From contig JAMDBQ010000015.1 in NCBI GenBank assembly GCA_023487445.1, forward strand, positions 1 through 37,715: 37,715 nt of DNA, in the 5' to 3' direction. This DNA comes from Candidatus Martarchaeota archaeon (lineage in GTDB: Archaea; Thermoproteota; Thermoprotei_A; Marsarchaeales; Marsarchaeaceae). Position 1 is the stretch's first letter. Every line of letters starts with the position of its first letter. Below the pieces are notes generated by a model. It was not told where the DNA came from. It saw nothing but the letters and a program-made list of their open reading frames with translations, and did not search any database. Shown here piece by piece: positions 9,402-16,735 of the stretch. The translations under genes and the position numbers were made by a program.

Positions 9402-10213
9402 CCTTTAACTCCTCCTGAAAGATATTCACCCTTCAAGTATTTTTGGAGCATAATCGTTATGGCGACTACGGGCAGGGTGAGGAAGAGTGCGAAAGCCGTT
9501 GAAGCGAGCAGGTTGCCTCTTTGTATGTTGTGGTATATCAAAATGGGTATAGTTGGGTGGACGGGTGAAAGCAGAATTGCAAACGTGAACTCGTCCCAAG
9601 AAAGCATCCAAGAAAGCAGGAACGCCGCCGCTATTCCGGGTTTCGCGAGCGGAGCAAGTACGCCGAGCATGGTGCGACCAACCCCGGCTCCATCTATTCT
9701 AGCCTGATATTCGAGTTCCCTAGGTATCGCCTGAAATGTCCCGTAGATAATGAACGTGGCTAAGGGTAGAGCCACTAGCTCCTGAGCTAGGCCTACCCCC
9801 ACAAAGCTCCCGTACAGGCCCAGCCTGACAAACTGCGTGGATATGGGTATGGCTATAACTATGGCTGGCATCATGTTGACTACGAAAAGCGTGGTGGAGG
9901 CTGCGGAAGACACCTTCTTGGAAACCCTTGAGAGTCCGTACCCCGCCGGGAAGCCGAGGGCGACTGAAAGACCGCCGACGAGGAACGCGGTTTTTAGGCT
10001 TTTGACGAGTGGATCTATGAAGCCGTAGCTCGTAAGCGCGGTAACCAAGTTTGCGAGTGTATAGTGCATCGTGAACTGAGCGGGGTAGATTTTGTCAAGA
10101 GTGTACTGCACGGGCGCGAAGCCTACTAGAAGCAAAACGTACAGGGGATAGAGGAAGTAGGCGGTGACGACTGCTGCGCCCGCATATACCAGCACCCGCT
10201 GAATGGTGGTCAC
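9398..10213 (-). CDS. Sugar ABC transporter permease (MalG type)
   Basis: This is an inner-membrane permease of 271 residues with six predicted hydrophobic segments. The conserved EAA loop is visible as EYQARIDGAGVGRTMLGVLA, followed by PLAKPGIAAAF and the WDEFTFAILL segment typical of MalG-type subunits. It overlaps the upstream permease gene by 4 bases and the ATPase gene by 4 bases. It should pair with the other permease to form the translocation channel. Confidence 0.92.
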   Translation of the reverse strand: MTTIQRVLVYAGAAVVTAYFLYPLYVLLLVGFAPVQYTLDKIYPAQFTMHYTLANLVTALTSYGFIDPLVKSLKTAFLVGGLSVALGFPAGYGLSRVSKKVSSAASTTLFVVNMMPAIVIAIPISTQFVRLGLYGSFVGVGLAQELVALPLATFIIYGTFQAIPRELEYQARIDGAGVGRTMLGVLAPLAKPGIAAAFLLSWMLSWDEFTFAILLSPVHPTIPILIYHNIQRGNLLASTAFALFLTLPVVAITIMLQKYLKGEYLSGGVKG

Positions 10214-11049
10214 CTTCTTCCACCTCCGAGCTTCAGCACGACTAGGATGAACGCCGCCACGAAGGCGAGCAGTATCGTTGCCGACGCGAGAGAATAGTAG
10301 TAGTCTCCGATGCTGGCTGAACTGTAAAACTCGTAGGTGAGTGTGGTGAGCAGCGGAATCCTGTAACCCACCAGTACGAGCGGAAGCGCGAATATGTTGA
10401 ATTCGCTCACACCGCGGATAATCAAAGCCACAGCTATGCTGCCACGAATATTTGGAAGAGTTATATGGATGAATCTACGCAGTGCACCAGCTCCGTCTAT
10501 TTCGGCGGCGCGGTAGAGATCAGGTGATACACCGCTCATCCCCGCAAGCAAAATCAGCGTGACGATGGGGGTGTTCTTCCAGCTGTCCGCGACCATAACC
10601 GTGAACAGGCTGGCTAAGGTGTTGGCGTACCAGTTGAACTGTGGTAAGTGCAGGAGTTCCAGAAGGGCGTTGGCGTATCCGCCTGGGGGAGGAGGGAATA
10701 TGAAGCTGAAGGTTACAGCCGCCACCACGGTTGCTACCCCCATCGGTATTATGACGAGCGCCGAGAAAACTCGTTTACCCCTGAACTCCCTAAGTAGGAT
10801 CGACGCTGCGCCCAGCCCTATTGCCAGCTGTATGAGTAGGGCCCCGACAGTTAGCGCCACCGTGTTAAGCACCGCAGATGATAGGCCGTAGTAGAGAAGT
10901 GACTTGTAGTTTACGAGCACAAAATGCGAGTGCGGCGTCTGAAAGCTGAGGTAAACCGCGCGCGCCGCGGGGTAAAACGAAAAGTATCCTACGTATAGAA
11001 GAGCTGGAAAAATAAAGAGAAGGTAGTTAAGGTCGTTTGGCTTACGCAT
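10210..11049 (-). CDS. Sugar ABC transporter permease (MalF type)
   Basis: This is a 279-residue integral membrane protein with six predicted membrane helices. The EAA loop reads DLYRAAEIDGAGALRRFIHI, followed by TLPNIRGSI. It starts with MRKPNDLNYLLFIFPALLYV, the usual short cytoplasmic end and first helix. It lies 12 bases after the binding-protein gene and overlaps the MalG-type gene by 4 bases, so the operon is tightly packed. Confidence 0.92.
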   Translation of the reverse strand: MRKPNDLNYLLFIFPALLYVGYFSFYPAARAVYLSFQTPHSHFVLVNYKSLLYYGLSSAVLNTVALTVGALLIQLAIGLGAASILLREFRGKRVFSALVIIPMGVATVVAAVTFSFIFPPPPGGYANALLELLHLPQFNWYANTLASLFTVMVADSWKNTPIVTLILLAGMSGVSPDLYRAAEIDGAGALRRFIHITLPNIRGSIAVALIIRGVSEFNIFALPLVLVGYRIPLLTTLTYEFYSSASIGDYYYSLASATILLAFVAAFILVVLKLGGGRR

Positions 11050-11061
11050 TGATTTTCGTTC

Positions 11062-12432
11062 TCAGCTTGGCACAAGTGGGCCATACGCCCCCGACTCGTA
11101 TGCGTTCGCAACAGTTGTGTTGTAAGTTGTAGAAAGATAGTTATACATCTCTTGGTTGGCGCTTGAAAGAATCACGGATATCTGGGAGTAGGATGCGTGG
11201 TCGACTATTATCTGTGTCCAAGCTTTGTCAACCACGGCGTTCCACTCGGTTATCCATGGCACTGGAGGCCTGAACACGGGGTGCTCGAGAGCCTGCTCAA
11301 TCGCTGAATACACTACTGATATGTTCGAAGGCAGATTGGTGTACGCAGCCTGGTTGACCGCGGGCCAGCTTAGATCTACGATGAAGTCTCTTTGAACCGT
11401 GGTTGAAAGTAGGAACCTGGCGAAGTCAACTAGGGCTGGGACATCTGTGGCTCCCTTGGGTATGGCTAGCACGTCTCCTCCAATGATGTGCGCCTGGATT
11501 TTGGGACCAGCTGGCCCAGCGTATACCCCAAGCGTGGTGGAGTTCATGGCGAGTGGGCCGGTGAGTTCGTTGTACACGTATGGCCACTGGTAGTCGAGGA
11601 TATCGTATTTGCCGCTTGCCAGACCCTTGTAGCTACCCCAATACCCCGTTGTGTAGTCGGGGCTAAAGTATTGGCTGGCGTTCCACAGATACTGGAAGGT
11701 CTGGACGTCGCCGGAGTCGTTGATGAGCATGGGGTTTCCACCGAACTGCACCATCCACTGGAAGAGCTCAGTTGGTGTGCTTGCTCCTCCGTGTCCCTGA
11801 AACATAAGGGGTTTGACGCCTGTGTCCGAGTATATTGTCTTGGCTGCCTGCATTAGGCCGCTCAGGTTCTGCGGCGGACTGGTGTAACCCGCGGCGGCCA
11901 GCGTCTGCTTCCTGTAGAACACGAGGGGTACGTTTGCCCTGAGAGGAATAAAGTATATCCCCTTGAACTGTGTTTTTTCGTAGCTGACTATTCCAGTCAT
12001 GGACGGGATAAGGCTCTTAGGCATTATGCTGTTTGCGACTGAGCCTGTTAGATTCATCAGGTATCCGCTGTATAGGAGTTCGCCTATGACCATGTTGTCC
12101 TCGCCGATTATAACTGGCCCGACGTTTCCGCCCTGCTCAAGCACCTTGACGCTGTTCACGATTGAGCTTGCTCCCTCGTTGACGTAGGTCACAGTGATGT
12201 TGGGGTACTCCTGTTCAAACATTGGTATGACTGTCTTCGTCATAAACGTGGCTTCGGAGGGCGCTAGGTCGTCGAAGTAGGTTATGGTTACCTTCTGCTT
12301 TGGCGCACTCACCTTAGCAGAAGAATGTATCAAATATCCGCCGGCTCCTGCCACTAACGCGACCACCACTATGATCACTGCTATGGCGGTACTTGATACG
12401 GCTGGTCTCTTTGACCTTCCAATTGTTTTCAT
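11062..12432 (-). CDS. Extracellular sugar-binding protein of the ABC transporter (family 1)
   Basis: The 456-residue protein starts with a Lys/Arg-rich stretch and one hydrophobic segment (about 12-36), which would secrete it or anchor it to the membrane. The mature part begins with TITYFDDLAPSEATF and has the extended two-lobe layout of MalE-type binding proteins. An aromatic- and Ser/Thr-rich C-terminal region fits a cell-surface archaeal protein. It is the first gene of the operon, with TATTTATTA about 20-28 nt before its ATG. The neighbourhood points to trehalose, maltose or maltodextrins as ligand, but the sequence alone does not settle that. Confidence 0.88.
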   Translation of the reverse strand: MKTIGRSKRPAVSSTAIAVIIVVVALVAGAGGYLIHSSAKVSAPKQKVTITYFDDLAPSEATFMTKTVIPMFEQEYPNITVTYVNEGASSIVNSVKVLEQGGNVGPVIIGEDNMVIGELLYSGYLMNLTGSVANSIMPKSLIPSMTGIVSYEKTQFKGIYFIPLRANVPLVFYRKQTLAAAGYTSPPQNLSGLMQAAKTIYSDTGVKPLMFQGHGGASTPTELFQWMVQFGGNPMLINDSGDVQTFQYLWNASQYFSPDYTTGYWGSYKGLASGKYDILDYQWPYVYNELTGPLAMNSTTLGVYAGPAGPKIQAHIIGGDVLAIPKGATDVPALVDFARFLLSTTVQRDFIVDLSWPAVNQAAYTNLPSNISVVYSAIEQALEHPVFRPPVPWITEWNAVVDKAWTQIIVDHASYSQISVILSSANQEMYNYLSTTYNTTVANAYESGAYGPLVPS

Positions 12433-12451
12433 AAAAAAAGTTATGAATTAG

Positions 12452-12460
12452 TAATAAATA
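12452..12460 (-). promoter_or_regulatory. TATA box of the sugar ABC operon
   Basis: TATTTATTA on the minus strand is 20-28 nt upstream of the binding-protein ATG (12432). A perfect 10-bp palindrome, TCATTAATGA at 12499-12508, lies farther upstream and could be a regulator site, though it is short and A/T-rich. The rest of the gap to 12701 shows no gene. Confidence 0.55.
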
Positions 12461-12701
12461 TGTTTTTCGCCAAGCATGTTTTCACCAAATATAGTTCTTC
12501 ATTAATGAGTTAACGTCGAAGACAATCGGTTGGTTAGGCAGCCCCCAAATCCACCCAGTGTTTAAGCCCCGCTGTCCTCAACGCTGCTTTCGAAGGCACG
12601 GGGAACACCCTACGTGTAACGCCCTCTCGGGTTCGATCTAGTGATGCTGATTCCATCTGTGGAAGCTAGCGGCAACGAGTTCTCAAGTATAGTTCACAAT
12701 G

Positions 12702-13070
12702 CTACTCCGAGTACTTTTCCTCTAGGAAACTCTTCAGTGCAACCGCCTGATTGAACCGAGTGTCCCTTGCTGAGTATACGAGAGTTACTCTGGGACGGAC
12801 CGAGAGCTCTCTCACAAGTTTGTCGAGTTCCCCGGAGTCGTAGAGTTCTCTTCTATATCTTTGAAGGAAGGTCTCCCATTTCGCGGGATCGTGTGAAAAC
12901 CACTTTCGGAGCTCATTGCTCGGAGCTACCTCGCGCATCCACTTATCAATTTTGAGCTGGTCTTTGCTAACACCGCGGGGCCATAGCCTGTCTACGAGAA
13001 CTCTGAAGCCGTCCCCATCCGAGGGTTTGTCGTAGACCCGCTTCACCGCTATCTGGGGATACCTCGACAC
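12702..13070 (-). CDS. DUF488 family protein (YeaO-like)
   Basis: This is a 122-residue protein with the hallmark VDRLWPRG motif near residues 27-34, preceded by IAVKRVYD, and with RWFSHDP-like and VTLVYSARD segments conserved in the family. Its length is normal for this small soluble family, whose biochemical role is not established. GTG at 13070 is used as start because it gives the family N-terminus. It stands alone, between the sugar ABC operon and the metal permease gene on the opposite strand. Confidence 0.88.
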   Translation of the reverse strand: MSRYPQIAVKRVYDKPSDGDGFRVLVDRLWPRGVSKDQLKIDKWMREVAPSNELRKWFSHDPAKWETFLQRYRRELYDSGELDKLVRELSVRPRVTLVYSARDTRFNQAVALKSFLEEKYSE

Positions 13071-13173
13071 TTATGTGCATACCTTTCCCGAAACTTGAAC
13101 TTTTCGAGTCGTTTGAATCTCCCGCGGCTAAGTGGAGTGTCTAAGGAGCCCCACTTCTAGCAGCACTGACAGG

Positions 13174-13209
13174 ATTAGGTTAACCCTTATATATTAGGGT
13201 TAACCTAAT
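13174..13209. promoter_or_regulatory. Inverted-repeat operator bracketing the TATA box of the metal permease gene
   Basis: Perfect 14-bp arms, ATTAGGTTAACCCT at 13174-13187 and AGGGTTAACCTAAT at 13196-13209, flank TATATATT at 13188-13195. That spacer lies 21-28 nt before the ATG at 13216 and is the likely TATA box. Each arm contains the self-palindromic core GGTTAACC, with core centres 20 bp apart, about two helical turns. The arms resemble the TTAGGTTAG half of known DtxR boxes. A DtxR/MntR-like protein is encoded by the second gene of this unit, so two bound dimers could block TBP access. Confidence 0.8.
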
Positions 13210-13215
13210 TAAATT

Positions 13216-14223
13216 ATGGTATACATAAACCTCTGGAACCCAACCAGATCCCAGCTCGACCTGATAAGTGCCCTGATCATTTCATACCTGCTGGGCATAG
13301 TCCACGGTGTGACACCAGATGAACACACCTGGCCAATTACGTTCTCGTATTCAGTGGGGAGCTATTCGACTAAGGGAGGGGCCAAGGCTGGCCTTACCTT
13401 CTCCTCAGGATTCACGCTGCAGAGAGCGATCCTATCCGAGCTCGCCTTCCTCGCATTAGCCAACATATTTATGACGACCGAGGCTTTCGGTATCACCTAC
13501 GTGTTCGTGGGCTTGGCAATGGCCGCAGCCGGACTCTACATTTCAAGGAGATCCAACTATTTCCACATCCACTTTATCCAGTCAAAGCTTGAGCGGTTGT
13601 TCAGAATCCACGGCGACACAGTCGCCCAGAAGGAGGAACAGGGTCACAGAATAGACCCAGTTGAAGCCCAGCGCACGGATTCTGAAAGAGCCCATCTCAA
13701 ACCAGTGCCTCTGAGGATGGCTTTTGTACATGGCCTAATTGCTGGATTCGGGTTCGGCGCATTTGCACTTATAATCTACACGGTTTTGGCTCCGTCGATG
13801 CCCTCGGTTTACCTGGGATTCGTGCCCGGCCTACTGTTCGGGCTGGGAACCATGACCATGCAGATTGCATACGGCGCGGGATTCGCAACCTGGCTCAGGA
13901 GAACAAAGCATCTGACAATGGAGGGTATCCAGTACTTGGGGAGGGGAATCACGAGGTATGTGCTTACATACGGAGGCATCGCCTTCATGGTAGCGGGTTT
14001 CGCCGTGCTCGCATATCCACAAATACTGGATTACGGTATCACAACTTCGATCCACATCCATAACCTCGACGACCTGAACATAGGTTTCTTCTTGGTTGTC
14101 CTCGTGGTTGGACTGATGGGCGCACTGGGATACCGTAAATCGCTCAGGCAGGCGATTGAGATGGGATTGGTGGAGACCAACCCCCCGCTAGATAGGGGTG
14201 GAAAGATTGAACCCGCTAACTAG
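13216..14223 (+). CDS. NicO/UreH-like transition-metal membrane transporter
   Basis: This is a 335-residue membrane protein with about seven or eight hydrophobic segments. Helix 1 carries HGVTPDEHTW (His30, Asp35, His37), resembling the H-x4-D-H metal signature of nickel/cobalt transporters. A second MAFVHGLIAGFGFG motif (His172) matches a later helix of NicO/UreH-type proteins. A hydrophilic loop at about 113-165 has scattered His, Asp and Glu. Direction and metal are unknown. The start is the ATG directly behind the operator-bracketed TATA box, giving a leaderless mRNA. The DtxR-like gene follows almost at once, so metal-dependent feedback is the simplest reading. Confidence 0.72.
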   Translation: MVYINLWNPTRSQLDLISALIISYLLGIVHGVTPDEHTWPITFSYSVGSYSTKGGAKAGLTFSSGFTLQRAILSELAFLALANIFMTTEAFGITYVFVGLAMAAAGLYISRRSNYFHIHFIQSKLERLFRIHGDTVAQKEEQGHRIDPVEAQRTDSERAHLKPVPLRMAFVHGLIAGFGFGAFALIIYTVLAPSMPSVYLGFVPGLLFGLGTMTMQIAYGAGFATWLRRTKHLTMEGIQYLGRGITRYVLTYGGIAFMVAGFAVLAYPQILDYGITTSIHIHNLDDLNIGFFLVVLVVGLMGALGYRKSLRQAIEMGLVETNPPLDRGGKIEPAN

Positions 14224-14225
14224 GC

Positions 14226-14654
14226 TTGGATCCAAGGCGCTGGTTGATCAGAGGCGGCTGCACAGTGTTTGACCTGAGCAGAAAAGAAGTCTCCTACCTG
14301 AGAAGCATTTTTACACTCGGGGGGAAAGGTGTCAGACTCATTGAGCTTTCAAGGAAACTCGGCGTTGCAAGTCCAAGCGCACTGCAGGAGGTAAGGCACC
14401 TTGAGGCCAAGGGGCTGGTGACGAATACAAGAGGGTCGATTTCGCTTACGGATACGGGTCTGAACGCTCTCGCATCGCACCGGAGCGCCCACATAGCTAT
14501 AGAGACTCTTCTCGCCCAGCACGGCATAAGCGGAAGAGAAGTTTGCAAGCAGATACACGCATTCGACTACGCGCTTCCGGAAGACATGGTGCGAAAAGTA
14601 TACGCTGCTCTTGGGAAACCATCCGAGTGCCCGCAAGGCCACAGCGAATGTTAG
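14226..14654 (+). CDS. DtxR/MntR-family metal-dependent repressor
   Basis: The protein has an N-terminal winged helix (EVSYLRSIFTLGGKGVRLIE, then LGVASPSALQEVRHLEAKGL) and a dimerisation/metal domain (HRSAHIAIETLLAQHG, VCKQIHAFDYALPEDMV). It ends with a Cys-Pro-x-Gly-His type tail, CPQGHSEC. These match the order of conserved segments in DtxR and MntR; Cys and His residues in this domain bind the regulatory metal. The C-terminal SH3-like domain is absent, as in MntR. The longest frame begins with TTG at 14226; GTG at 14265, behind a GAGG stretch, gives the usual N-terminus and is the better start. It follows the permease gene closely and probably binds the inverted repeat at 13174-13209. Confidence 0.85.
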   Translation: MDPRRWLIRGGCTVFDLSRKEVSYLRSIFTLGGKGVRLIELSRKLGVASPSALQEVRHLEAKGLVTNTRGSISLTDTGLNALASHRSAHIAIETLLAQHGISGREVCKQIHAFDYALPEDMVRKVYAALGKPSECPQGHSEC

Positions 14655-15096
14655 AGGGCAACCCAGCCCCACAACCCGTCTATGTTGAGCAGGCGATCAA
14701 ACACTATTATTTAGTGCCCCACACAACGCCTCCTTGACGTAGACGACATAACCTTCTGGTCTTGAGATGTGAGCCCCTAGGAAGCTGGGTTACGACTACT
14801 GAACTTTTTAGTTAGCGAACTCTGATGCCAACACCCTCTCTCTCCTCCAGTGAACTCTTTGCCGTCGAAAGACTTCGTTCCCCCCGAAGACCAGGCTTCG
14901 ATCACCGAACCCCCCGCCGCAAGCCTAGGTCTGACGCGAGTAAATTCCAAGTTCAGGTCTATATGCTTACCCACCCGTTTGAGCCCGTGGTCTGGACTCG
15001 CGTACAAGTCTCTGAGCGCTTGAAGCATCCGCAAACAGCTTTGGCTCCGGTGGCGATAGCCGCATACTTTGGAAGAGGTTCTGGTGGTTCCTGCTC
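14655..15096. other. 442-base gap with no convincing gene
   Basis: Open frames exist on both strands, for example 14777-15100 minus, but none shows a recognisable family, a promoter or a consistent start. No tRNA-like cloverleaf or array of repeats was seen. The gap lies between the ends of two convergent genes, so it may hold decayed sequence. Confidence 0.4.
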
Positions 15097-15579
15097 TCAA
15101 CGCGGTTGGAGAACAGTGTACCTGTCCCCTTCCTTACGTAGGAATCCCGAGTACACACCCCATTCCACGAGCAGCATGTCGAGGTCCTGATGACCCCTAG
15201 GTGAGACGAAGGATTGAACATGCTTCTTTTCAAGCGACTCCGCCAGCTCGTCTACGCTGAAGTCGCCTAGCTCCACCACTGTTTTGAAGGGTTCGGCGTG
15301 CTTCAAGGATTCTTCTATCAGCTTCTTTCGCCTGCCTATCTTCGCCTCCAAGAACTCGAGTCCCCTGTCAGTCACCGTTATGTCTCCTTCCCCAACAGTG
15401 ACGAAGCCCAGCGCGTCCGCGGTGTAAACTATCGGCATAAGGTCGTCGAGGTCTACCTCGGTTTCCTTCTCAAGCTTGTAGAGTTCGGCTTTTCCGCCGA
15501 AGGTATTGGTTAGCACAGACAGCAGACCTATCAGATCGGCTACCCGTGAATTGGGGTGGATCGCGTGCACACGTTGCAC
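15097..15579 (-). CDS. Stand-alone AAA-associated C-terminal domain protein (ABC transporter accessory)
   Basis: The 160-residue protein matches the domain normally fused to the C-terminus of NitT/TauT-type ABC ATPases: VADLIGLLSVLTNTFGGKAE, then DDLMPIVYTADALGF and GDITVTDRGLEFLEA, followed by RRKKLIEESLKHAEPF. Here it is a separate gene, divergent from an ABC ATPase that lacks this domain. It probably acts as a regulatory or sensing partner of that ATPase in trans; this is inference. The longest frame begins with GTG at 15579. A TATA-like TGTTAAAAAC at 15591-15600 would place transcription close to a second GTG at 15570, which may be the true start. Confidence 0.72.
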   Translation of the reverse strand: MQRVHAIHPNSRVADLIGLLSVLTNTFGGKAELYKLEKETEVDLDDLMPIVYTADALGFVTVGEGDITVTDRGLEFLEAKIGRRKKLIEESLKHAEPFKTVVELGDFSVDELAESLEKKHVQSFVSPRGHQDLDMLLVEWGVYSGFLRKEGDRYTVLQPR

Positions 15580-15768
15580 AGTGGCACCATGTTTTTAACA
15601 TTATGGGGGAGGAGGCGGAGGCCACTGTAGGAAAGAGGAACGGCTTGCATCATTGTATAACCCCAGTCGAACCCTTCAACCAAAGATCCACCCACACAGC
15701 CCCAGTGGTAAACCCCGATGAACCTAGAGGGATCCAACTATATGGCTAAACCGGTGGGCGTGCGCAAC

Positions 15769-15796
15769 TACGTAACAATCGATACGTAACAATCGA
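15769..15796. repeat. 14-bp tandem direct repeat in a divergent promoter region
   Basis: TACGTAACAATCGA occurs twice head to tail (15769-15782 and 15783-15796) without a mismatch. Each copy starts with the palindrome TACGTA. It lies about 55 nt upstream of the ATPase TATA element and between two divergent genes of one putative transporter, so it could be an operator with two half sites. The rest of 15580-15877 shows no gene. Confidence 0.6.
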
Positions 15797-15849
15797 CACC
15801 CGAAAGATGCTTCTTGAGCTTCGGACGGACTATGAAACCGCGGAACACC

Positions 15850-15856
15850 TATAAGC
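15850..15856 (+). promoter_or_regulatory. TATA box of the NitT/TauT-type ABC operon
   Basis: TATAAGC lies 22-28 nt before the ATPase ATG at 15878, which fits a leaderless transcript. Confidence 0.55.
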
Positions 15857-15877
15857 ACTTGTGTTAGCCGGAGTTTT

Positions 15878-16645
15878 ATGGTCGACGGCGGGGATGGGGC
15901 GATCGTAGAAGGCCTGAACCTGACGTACAGATATGAGACAGGCTTCGTCCCGTTCAGGCAGGTCAACGTCCAGTTCCATCGAAACGAACTGGTTGCAATC
16001 GTCGGACCCTCGGGTGTGGGAAAATCCACCCTCCTACGCGTGCTCGGAGGATTCCTTAACCCTTGCGAGGGAGAAGTTCTCCTGTTTGGTAAAAAGGTCG
16101 AGAAGCCTTCCCCGAGTATAGCTCTGATACACCAGTCGATAGTCACTTTTCCGTGGCTCACCGCCCTTGAAAACGTGAAACTAGCACTCGTTAAGAAGGG
16201 GATGGGTAAAGAAGAGGCGACAGCCAAGGCGTCGTCCACGCTCGCCGTGGTGGGGTTACAGGGGTTTGAAAACCTCTACCCCAAGGAGATGAGCGGCGGA
16301 ATGCGCCAGAGGGTGGCGATAGCGAGAGCGCTTGCAGCAGACCCCGTGGTCCTGCTGATGGATGAACCCTTCGTGCATCTGGACGAGTTAACCGCAAGCG
16401 GCCTGCGCCAAGAGATATTCGGCATGCTCTTCAGCGAAAACCTCACACTGCAGTCTGTGATACTGGTTTCACACAACCTCAGCGAAGTTGTGACTCTAGC
16501 CGACCGCGTATACGTGCTTAACGGTTCACCTGCGAAGATTGCAGCCGAAGTCAAGCTGGACTTGCAGAGGCCCAGGCACCCCAGGGACAAGGGGTTTAAC
16601 GAGTACCTCGACCTCCTCTACGACATGTTAACCCCGGCTAGGTGA
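15878..16645 (+). CDS. NitT/TauT-type ABC transporter ATPase
   Basis: This 255-residue nucleotide-binding subunit has Walker A GPSGVGKST, signature SGGMRQR, Walker B VLLMDEP and H-loop VSHN. The FPWLTALENV segment after the Q-loop is characteristic of nitrate, sulfonate and bicarbonate-type importers. The protein ends soon after the ATPase domain, so the AAA-associated C-terminal domain common in archaeal relatives is missing; a free-standing copy is encoded divergently at 15097-15579. Its TGA stop (16643-16645) is in the same frame as the downstream permease. Substrate unknown; no binding-protein gene is adjacent. Confidence 0.9.
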   Translation: MVDGGDGAIVEGLNLTYRYETGFVPFRQVNVQFHRNELVAIVGPSGVGKSTLLRVLGGFLNPCEGEVLLFGKKVEKPSPSIALIHQSIVTFPWLTALENVKLALVKKGMGKEEATAKASSTLAVVGLQGFENLYPKEMSGGMRQRVAIARALAADPVVLLMDEPFVHLDELTASGLRQEIFGMLFSENLTLQSVILVSHNLSEVVTLADRVYVLNGSPAKIAAEVKLDLQRPRHPRDKGFNEYLDLLYDMLTPAR

Positions 16646-16735
16646 CCCAGGTTAATCCCCGCCGAGATACCCATCATAGTCGCCGCGACGCTTCTCAGCA
16701 TTGGGAGGGTACTCGGCCTCATTCTCCTTTCAATT

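Noticed and set aside
12630-12638. GGTTCGATC, resembling the T-loop of a tRNA
   Set aside because: The flanks do not pair as a T stem and no anticodon or acceptor stem fits around it.
14777-15100. Minus-strand 107-residue frame in the gap after the DtxR-like gene
   Set aside because: No family, no promoter and no preference over the other open frames there; kept only as an unexplained gap.
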